Part shown: one piece after another, positions 1-4,751 of the stretch
Position numbering within the stretch: the first letter of the stretch is position 1
Layout: the number at the start of each line of letters is the position of its first letter
From: UMGS1484 sp045661365
GTDB lineage: Bacteria > Bacillota > Clostridia > Oscillospirales > Acutalibacteraceae
Assembly: GCA_045661365.1 (NCBI GenBank)
Contig: JAZRFL010000003.1
Location: 1-16,812, forward strand
Length of the DNA: 16,812 bases
Direction: 5' to 3'
The notes under the pieces: generated by a model
Told to the model about the DNA's origin: nothing
The model's input: only the letters and a program-made list of their open reading frames with translations
Database searches by the model: none
Program-made: the position numbers and the translations under genes

Positions 1-729
1 TTTAACCTGACCGCGTTCTACACGACCGGTTACAACGGTACCACGACCGGTGATGGTGAATACGTCTTCGATGGGCATCAAGAAGGGTTTGTCGGTGTCA
101 CGTTCGGGGGTGGGTACGTATGCGTCAACTTCGTCCATCAACTGCCATACTTTGCCGCACCATTCGCAGTCTCTGCTACCGCAGCCGCATTCGCCGGCTT
201 TCAAAGCAGAACCTTGGATAACGGGGATATCGTCGCCGGGGAATTCGTATTCGCTCAAGGTTTCACGGATTTCCATTTCAACCAATTCGAGCAATTCGGG
301 GTCGTCTACCATGTCGCATTTGTTCATGAATACTACGATGGCAGGTACACCTACTTGGCGAGCCAAGAGGATGTGTTCACGAGTTTGAGCCATGGGGCCG
401 TCGGTAGCAGCGATAACCAAGATAGCGCCGTCCATTTGAGCAGCACCGGTGATCATGTTTTTGATATAGTCGGCGTGTCCCGGGCAGTCAACGTGAGCAT
501 AGTGACGAGCTTCGGTTTGATATTCAACGTGAGCGGTGTTGATGGTGATACCACGTTCACGTTCTTCGGGAGCTTTGTCGATGTTTTCGAAGTCTACTTT
601 TTCAGCCAAACCCAAGTTAGACAGGGTTTTGGTGATAGCAGCGGGCAGGGTGGTCTTACCGTGGTCAACGTGGCCTACGGTACCAATGTTTACGTGGGGC
701 TTAGAGCGGTCAAATTTTTCTTTTGCCAT
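1..729 (-). CDS. tuf: Elongation factor Tu (EF-Tu), N-terminal 243 residues, cut by window edge
   Basis: EF-Tu is the GTPase that carries aminoacyl-tRNA to the ribosomal A site in the cytoplasm. The visible part covers the whole GTPase domain and the start of domain 2. P-loop GHVDHGKT is at residues 19-26, the switch I GITIN at 60-64, DCPGH at 81-85 and NKCD at 136-139. The gene is partial: 243 of the usual roughly 400 residues are here and the rest lies left of base 1. The ATG at 729 is set by an AGGAGG at 738-743 with an 8-base gap. It follows fusA after 122 bases and probably has its own promoter as well as readthrough from the str operon. Two oddities: proline at residue 29, where the family usually has threonine just after the P-loop, and a cysteine cluster (C181, C183, C188, C191) in the loop before domain 2. 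Confidence 0.98.
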   Translation of the reverse strand, partial: MAKEKFDRSKPHVNIGTVGHVDHGKTTLPAAITKTLSNLGLAEKVDFENIDKAPEERERGITINTAHVEYQTEARHYAHVDCPGHADYIKNMITGAAQMDGAILVIAATDGPMAQTREHILLARQVGVPAIVVFMNKCDMVDDPELLELVEMEIRETLSEYEFPGDDIPVIQGSALKAGECGCGSRDCEWCGKVWQLMDEVDAYVPTPERDTDKPFLMPIEDVFTITGRGTVVTGRVERGQVK

Positions 730-737
730 TGGAATTT

Positions 738-743
738 CCTCCT
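738..743 (-). promoter_or_regulatory. Ribosome binding site of tuf
   Basis: AGGAGG lies 8 bases upstream of the ATG at 729. It is a perfect Shine-Dalgarno core, as expected for a very highly expressed protein, and fixes the start. Confidence 0.85.
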
Positions 744-771
744 TTAGTAAATAACAAAATTATTTGGTGAT

Positions 772-788
772 ATGCGGAAAATCCGCAT
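772..788 (-). promoter_or_regulatory. Hairpin at the 5' end of the tuf leader
   Basis: ATGCGGA and TCCGCAT form a perfect 7-bp stem around a 3-base loop. If transcription starts about 7 bases past the -10 box proposed at 797-802, the hairpin begins within one or two bases of the RNA 5' end. No T-run follows it, so it is not a terminator. A role in mRNA stability or feedback is inference. Confidence 0.5.
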
Positions 789-796
789 CCGTTTAT

Positions 797-824
797 AGTG
801 TAACACACTTACCACAAAATGCAA
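797..824 (-). promoter_or_regulatory. Probable tuf promoter (TTGCAT-16-TACACT)
   Basis: On the minus strand TTGCAT (819-824) and TACACT (797-802) are spaced by 16 bases in the fusA-tuf gap. Each box matches the sigma-70/SigA consensus only in part (3/6 and 4/6), but the upstream part resembles the well-formed GH28 promoter over 18 bases. A dyad AGTGT-GTT-ACACT (797-809) overlaps the -10 box. Separate tuf promoters are common because EF-Tu is needed in excess over the other str products. Confidence 0.45.
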
Positions 825-851
825 GTGTTTTTTGCCTAAAAGTCCTGTAAA

Positions 852-2930
852 TTAGTCCTTTTTAGCAGATTTGCTGATGATTTGTTCGGCAATGCTCTTG
901 GGAACTTCGGCATAATCGTCGGGTTCCATGGAGTATTGACCACGACCTTGGGTTTTGGAACGCATGGCGGTGGCATAACCAAACATTTCAGACAGAGGTA
1001 CTTTTGCATGAACATCGGTAACACCGTTGTTGGATTCAGTACCCATAATCATACCACGACGGCTGTTCAGGTCACCGATAACGTCGCCCATGTATTCGTC
1101 GGGAACAACTACGGTAACTTTCATAATGGGTTCCATAAAGGCGGGATTGGCTTTGCGGCAAGCATCTTTAAATGCCATGGAGCCGGCCATCTTAAACGCC
1201 ATTTCGGAAGAGTCAACTTCGTGGTAAGAACCGTCGTACAAGGTAACCTTTACGTCTACCACAGGGTAACCGGCCAATACACCGGATTGGGTAGCGCCCT
1301 TGATACCGGCATCAACAGCGGGGATGTATTCTTTGGGAATAACACCACCAGTGATAGCGTTAACAAATTCGTAACCTTTGCCGGGGTTGGGTTCCAATTT
1401 GATCTTAACGTGACCGTATTGACCATGACCACCGGATTGGCGAGCGAATTTGGTATCGGAGCTGGATTCTTGACGAATGGTTTCTTTGTAAGCAACTTGG
1501 GGAGCACCCACGTTTGCTTCTACTTGGAATTCACGCATCAAGCGGTCTACGATGATTTCCAAATGGAGCTCACCCATACCTGCAATGATGGTTTGTCCGG
1601 TTTCTTCGTCGGTGTAGCAACGGAAAGTGGGGTCTTCTTCGGCCAATTTGGACAAAGCAACGCCCATTTTTTCTTGACCTGCTTTGGTTTTGGGTTCAAT
1701 GGCAATGCGGATAACAGGATCCGGGAATTCCATGGATTCCAAAATAACAGGATGGTTTTGGTTGCACAAAGTATCACCGGTAGTGGTATTTTTGAGGCCT
1801 ACGGCAGCAGCGATGTCGCCGGCGTAAACTTCTTCAATATCTTGACGGTGGTTACTGTGCATTTGCACAATACGACCAATTCTTTCGTTGTTGCGTTTGC
1901 AAGAGTTGTAAACCGCAGAACCGGATTTGAGAATACCGGAATATACGCGGAAGAAGCACAACTTACCAACGTAGGGGTCGGTGGCAATTTTAAATGCCAA
2001 AGCAGAGAAGGGTTCTTCGTCGGAAGAATGACGAACAACTTCTTCTTCGGTCTTGGGGTCAATACCTTTAATGGCAGGAACATCCAAGGGAGAAGGCATG
2101 AAGTCGATGATCGCATCCAACAATTTTTGAACACCTTTGTTGCGATAAGAAGTACCGCAAACAACGGGAACCATAACGTTGTCGATGGTAGCTTTACGGA
2201 TGCAGCTCTTGATTTCGTCGATGGTGAGTTCTTCCCCTTCGAAGAATTTTTCCATCAAGGCTTCATCTTGTTCGGCAACCGCTTCGATCAATTGATCATG
2301 GTATTCTTGGGCCATATCTTTCAAATCTTCGGGGATTTCTTCCACACGAACATCGGTACCCAAGTCGTTGTAATATACGTAAGCTTTCATTTCAATCAGG
2401 TCAACAATGCCTTTGAATTCTTCTTCGGCACCGATGGGCAATTGAATGGGAACAGCATTACATTTCAAACGATCGCGCAACATTCCCAATACGCGATAGA
2501 AGTCAGCACCGGTACGGTCCATTTTGTTAATGTAAACCATACGAGGTACTTTGTATTTATCGGCTTGACGCCATACCGTTTCAGATTGGGGTTCAACACC
2601 GCCCTTGGCGCACAAAACGGTAACAGAACCGTCCAATACACGCAAGGAGCGTTCTACTTCAACAGTAAAGTCAACGTGACCCGGAGTGTCGATAATGTTA
2701 ACGCGGTGTTTGTTCCAGAAACAAGTAGTAGCAGCAGAGGTAATGGTAATACCACGCTCTTGTTCTTGTTCCATCCAGTCCATGGTAGCCGCACCTTCAT
2801 GGGTTTCACCCATTTTGTGATTTACACCGGTGTAATAAAGAATACGCTCGGTGGTGGTGGTTTTACCAGCGTCGATATGAGCCATGATACCGATATTTCT
2901 TGTCATTTCAAGTGAAACTTGTCTAGGCAT
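852..2930 (-). CDS. fusA: Elongation factor G
   Basis: EF-G is the GTPase that drives tRNA and mRNA translocation on the ribosome and, with ribosome recycling factor, splits post-termination ribosomes. The 692-residue product has the usual full length. GTP-binding motifs are visible: AHIDAGKT at residues 17-24, the RGITI switch I at 59-63, DTPGH at 81-85 and NKMD at 135-138. The C-terminal half carries the domain IV-V sequence typical of EF-G, including the SGGHGQYGHV-type stretch. The ATG at 2930 has AGGAGG at 2936-2941 (5-base gap). It is third in the str operon, 56 bases after rpsG and 122 before tuf, with no clear terminator on either side. Nothing suggests an atypical paralogue such as the TetM-like or EF-G2 types; the operon position supports the housekeeping copy. 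Confidence 0.98.
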   Translation of the reverse strand: MPRQVSLEMTRNIGIMAHIDAGKTTTTERILYYTGVNHKMGETHEGAATMDWMEQEQERGITITSAATTCFWNKHRVNIIDTPGHVDFTVEVERSLRVLDGSVTVLCAKGGVEPQSETVWRQADKYKVPRMVYINKMDRTGADFYRVLGMLRDRLKCNAVPIQLPIGAEEEFKGIVDLIEMKAYVYYNDLGTDVRVEEIPEDLKDMAQEYHDQLIEAVAEQDEALMEKFFEGEELTIDEIKSCIRKATIDNVMVPVVCGTSYRNKGVQKLLDAIIDFMPSPLDVPAIKGIDPKTEEEVVRHSSDEEPFSALAFKIATDPYVGKLCFFRVYSGILKSGSAVYNSCKRNNERIGRIVQMHSNHRQDIEEVYAGDIAAAVGLKNTTTGDTLCNQNHPVILESMEFPDPVIRIAIEPKTKAGQEKMGVALSKLAEEDPTFRCYTDEETGQTIIAGMGELHLEIIVDRLMREFQVEANVGAPQVAYKETIRQESSSDTKFARQSGGHGQYGHVKIKLEPNPGKGYEFVNAITGGVIPKEYIPAVDAGIKGATQSGVLAGYPVVDVKVTLYDGSYHEVDSSEMAFKMAGSMAFKDACRKANPAFMEPIMKVTVVVPDEYMGDVIGDLNSRRGMIMGTESNNGVTDVHAKVPLSEMFGYATAMRSKTQGRGQYSMEPDDYAEVPKSIAEQIISKSAKKD

Positions 2931-2986
2931 AATTTCCTCCTAATTTCTGCTTCAATAAGCAACAGACAAACAATTCGGTATAAAGA

Positions 2987-3457
2987 CTACCAACGGAAAT
3001 GTGCAAAAGCTTTGTTAGCTTCAGCCATTTTATGGGTATCGTCTTTCTTCTTAGCGGCACCGCCGTTTCCGTTAATAGCATCCAAAATTTCGCCGGCAAG
3101 GCGTTCTTTCATGGTGCGTTCGGAACGGTTGCGAGAATAGGTGGTGATCCAACGTAAGCCCAAAGTTTGTCTCCGTTCGGGACGAACCTCCATGGGAACT
3201 TGATAGTTAGCACCGCCGACACGACGGGTTTTGCATTCCAATTGGGGCATTACGTTTTCCATGGCTTCCTCGAACACTTCAAGGGGCTCACGGCCGGTCT
3301 TTTCGTTTACGATAGCGAATGCTTCATAAACAATTTTTTGGGCTACGCCCTTTTTGCCGTCCAACATAATGTTGTTGATAAGACGGGTTACTAATTTAGA
3401 ATTGTAAAGCGGATCAGGCAAAACGTCACGTTTTGCGATTTGGCCTCTTCTTGGCAC
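2987..3457 (-). CDS. rpsG: 30S ribosomal protein S7 (GTG start)
   Basis: S7 is a primary 16S rRNA binding protein that nucleates assembly of the 30S head and contacts the E-site tRNA. The product is 156 residues, exactly the usual bacterial length, starting MPRRGQIAKRD and ending HFRW. The start is a GTG at 3457: GAAGGAGG sits 8 bases upstream, and the family begins with this PRRG sequence. A longer frame upstream (to 3475) would run through that binding site and is rejected. The stop is TAG. It lies 171 bases after rpsL, a wide gap for this operon that may hold a secondary promoter or an S7-type feedback site. In E. coli S7 represses translation by binding the rpsL-rpsG junction; whether that applies here is not visible. 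Confidence 0.98.
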   Translation of the reverse strand: MPRRGQIAKRDVLPDPLYNSKLVTRLINNIMLDGKKGVAQKIVYEAFAIVNEKTGREPLEVFEEAMENVMPQLECKTRRVGGANYQVPMEVRPERRQTLGLRWITTYSRNRSERTMKERLAGEILDAINGNGGAAKKKDDTHKMAEANKAFAHFRW

Positions 3458-3535
3458 TTCGCTTCCCTCCTTCACTATTTAGAGATATCATAGGTACTCG
3501 AGTGACAAAACTCCCGTGGCACCAAGCAGAGGCAA

Positions 3536-3563
3536 AGTATATATACAATGCATCTGCCAGCAA
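3536..3563 (-). promoter_or_regulatory. Possible internal promoter before rpsG
   Basis: TTGCTG (3558-3563) and TATACT (3536-3541) are 16 bases apart on the minus strand within the 171-base rpsL-rpsG gap. The -10 box matches 5 of 6 positions, the -35 box only about half. It could explain the wide gap, but an AT-rich spacer could give the match by chance. Confidence 0.25.
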
Positions 3564-3628
3564 TAAACTTGCGGCCTGCAAGAAGATTTCGTCAAATCTG
3601 ATTGTGTCGGTCAAACCCGACTTGTCCC

Positions 3629-4042
3629 TTATTTCTTGGGACGTTTTGCGCCGTATTTGGAACGGCCCTGCATTCTGCCGTTAACACCTTGAGTATCCAA
3701 GGTACCACGGATAATGTGATAACGTACACCGGGGAGGTCTTTTACACGGCCGCCGCGAATCAGTACCACACTATGCTCTTGCAGGTTGTGGCCTACACCG
3801 GGGATATAGGAAGAAACTTCGATCCCGTTGGACAAGCGCACACGAGCGATCTTCCGCAAAGCGGAGTTAGGTTTTTTAGGGGTGGTGGTTTTAACAACAG
3901 TGCAAACACCGCGTTTTTGAGGAGAGTTTTGATCATTCAAAACACGCTTTTGAGAGTTGTAGCTCTTGAGCAAAGCGGGGGTTTTGGATTTTTTCTCCAA
4001 GGTTTCACGACCCTTACGAACCAATTGGTTAAAAGTGGGCAT
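3629..4042 (-). CDS. rpsL: 30S ribosomal protein S12
   Basis: S12 lies at the decoding centre of the 30S subunit and governs accuracy and streptomycin response. The product is 137 residues, typical for Firmicutes, which have a longer form than E. coli. The conserved TTTPKKPNSALRK stretch is at residues 52-64 and the KDLPGVRYH loop at 101-109. K56 and K57 (E. coli K42/K43) and K101 are the wild-type residues, so no classic streptomycin-resistance change is seen. D102 is the aspartate methylthiolated in some bacteria. The ATG at 4042 follows AAAGGAG at a normal gap; an upstream in-frame extension to 4120 runs through this site and the predicted 5' end of the message and is rejected. It is the first gene of the str operon here. 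Confidence 0.98.
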   Translation of the reverse strand: MPTFNQLVRKGRETLEKKSKTPALLKSYNSQKRVLNDQNSPQKRGVCTVVKTTTPKKPNSALRKIARVRLSNGIEVSSYIPGVGHNLQEHSVVLIRGGRVKDLPGVRYHIIRGTLDTQGVNGRMQGRSKYGAKRPKK

Positions 4043-4071
4043 ATCGTATCTCCTTTCTTTTGTATTTGTGC

Positions 4072-4093
4072 GTGTGCCCGCAAAAAGGCACAC
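4072..4093 (-). promoter_or_regulatory. Hairpin in the rpsL leader
   Basis: GTGTGCC and GGCACAC form a 7-bp stem around an 8-base loop between the promoter and the rpsL binding site, starting about 8 bases after the predicted transcription start. There is no T-run, so it is not a terminator. It may protect the 5' end of the operon message or serve feedback control; neither is shown. Confidence 0.45.
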
Positions 4094-4107
4094 TACAACA
4101 GTGAAAT

Positions 4108-4136
4108 AGTTTACCATCAATTCATAGATTTGTCAA
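4108..4136 (-). promoter_or_regulatory. str operon promoter (TTGACA-17-TAAACT)
   Basis: A perfect -35 box TTGACA (4131-4136) and a -10 box TAAACT (4108-4113, 4 of 6) are spaced by the ideal 17 bases, just downstream of a run of A/T that may act as an UP element. Transcription would start near 4101, giving a leader of about 60 bases before rpsL. Because two terminators lie upstream, this is probably the sole main promoter of rpsL-rpsG-fusA. Confidence 0.75.
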
Positions 4137-4192
4137 CTGCTTTTTTTATTTTTTTGTAAAACAAACGGTTTTATGCAAATTTTTCCTTTTTT

Positions 4193-4231
4193 AAAACAAA
4201 AATGCACCGCAACAGGTTACCTGCGGTGCAT
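4193..4231 (-). terminator. Rho-independent terminator upstream of the str promoter
   Basis: ATGCACCGCA (4202-4211) and TGCGGTGCAT (4222-4231) form a 10-bp stem with a 10-base loop, followed on the minus strand by TTTTTGTTTT. It follows directly after the stop codon (4236-4238) of the hydrophobic remnant and separates the accessory block from the str operon. Confidence 0.8.
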
Positions 4232-4235
4232 CCGT

Positions 4236-4307
4236 TCAATTGTTTTCTACTATGATTTTCAGAATTTTCCATGCAACGATCGCTGCTGCGAACCCATTGA
4301 CAAAAGC
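4236..4307 (-). pseudogene. Possible C-terminal remnant of a small hydrophobic protein
   Basis: A 23-residue open stretch without a start codon runs between a TAA (4308-4310) and a TGA (4236-4238). Its translation is NGFAAAIVAWKILKIIVENN-like: a short hydrophobic helix with a charged end, as at the end of a membrane protein. It ends 4 bases before a clean terminator, as a real gene would. It is too short to assign, and chance cannot be ruled out. Confidence 0.25.
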
Positions 4308-4309
4308 TT

Positions 4310-4363
4310 AAAAAAAGAAAAAAGTGTCTGTTGTTCGGTTGCAAACCAACAGACAAAACACTT
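4310..4363 (-). terminator. Terminator of the HTH remnant
   Basis: GTCTGTTG (4326-4333) and CAACAGAC (4347-4354) form an 8-bp stem; outer AAGT/ACTT pairs can add to it across a 5-base bulge. On the minus strand a tract TTTTTTCTTTTTT follows. The outer arm overlaps the stop codon of the regulator remnant at 4362-4364. Confidence 0.7.
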
Positions 4364-4619
4364 ATTCTTCTCCGATATTCAGCAAACGGTCAACCGCTGC
4401 TTGCATATCCTTTTGCTGACGGTAGGCTTGTATCACCTTTTTTTCATGCTCGGTATAATCATTTTCCGACAAATGAACGGCTAACAGATCGCTTGGTGAG
4501 ACCCGCAATGCTCGGCAAAGCTCGGCCAAGGTGTCGGCATCGGGGCGATTGATCCCTTGTTCCCAATTTGACACACGACTGTTGCTGACACCGACTCTCC
4601 CCTCTTTAAGGAATGACGT
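4362..4619 (-). pseudogene. XRE/Cro-type helix-turn-helix regulator, N-terminal part missing
   Basis: The frame carries the second half of an XRE-family DNA-binding domain: a VGVSNSRVSNWEQG recognition-helix region, then NRPDADTLAELCRALRVSPSDLL, then about 30 residues of a charged helical tail ending IGEE. Intact members have about 25-35 residues before VGVSNSR, forming helices 1 and 2. Here only TSFLKEGR precedes it, and an in-frame TAA lies at 4620-4622 with no start codon between. A GTG at 4574 could start a 70-residue product, but it would lack the first half of the fold and has no convincing binding site. I read it as a truncated, inactive repressor whose first part was lost in a deletion that also beheaded the opposite-strand remnant. 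Its terminator is intact. An internally started fragment that still dimerises cannot be excluded. Confidence 0.75.
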
Positions 4620-4683
4620 TTATACAAACGCAGAGGAGACCACCAAAAAAATCGCTGAAATGATATTGTCCAAAATCCTATAA
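4609..4683 (+). pseudogene. C-terminal remnant of an opposite-strand gene
   Basis: From about 4609 a plus-strand frame encodes LRNDVYTNAEETTKKIAEM and a few more residues, ending at TAA (4681-4683). The end looks like a regular amphipathic helix, in the style of the last helix of small P-loop kinases, but the piece is too short to name. Upstream of about 4609 the plus strand is the antisense of the regulator remnant, so the gene start is gone. A bidirectional terminator begins about 17 bases after the stop, as expected for a real gene. Confidence 0.35.
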
Positions 4684-4692
4684 ATTCTCATA

Positions 4693-4740
4693 ACAAAACA
4701 AGCATCGCCCAACGGTACGGTTGGGCGATGCTTATTTCTT
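4693..4740. terminator. Bidirectional terminator after the dockerin gene
   Basis: AAGCATCGCCCAAC (4700-4713) and GTTGGGCGATGCTT (4720-4733) form a perfect 14-bp stem with a 6-base loop. T-rich sequence follows on both strands (minus: GTTTTGTT; plus: ATTTCTT). It lies 18 bases past the stop of the dockerin protein gene on the minus strand and also suits the plus-strand remnant ending at 4683. Confidence 0.9.
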
Positions 4741-4751
4741 ACATCATTTAT

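Larger units (their letters stand above)
4043..4361. other. Non-coding gap between rpsL and the HTH remnant
   Basis: This 319-base stretch has no complete gene. It holds, from left to right, the rpsL leader and promoter, an A/T-rich tract, a strong terminator, a 23-residue open fragment that looks like the end of a lost membrane protein, and the terminator of the HTH remnant. The little L7Ae-like gene found before rpsL in many Firmicutes is not here. Confidence 0.6.

Noticed and set aside
882..2915. Long plus-strand open frame opposite fusA (677 codons)
   Set aside because: It is the antisense shadow of a strongly codon-biased gene. The translation is low in charge pattern and rich in F, V, G and N with no family features, and there is no proper binding site.
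4362..4574. Functional 70-residue HTH protein from the GTG at 4574
   Set aside because: It would start inside the recognition helix, lacking the first helices of the fold, and the intact-family sequence continues upstream of the GTG without a start.
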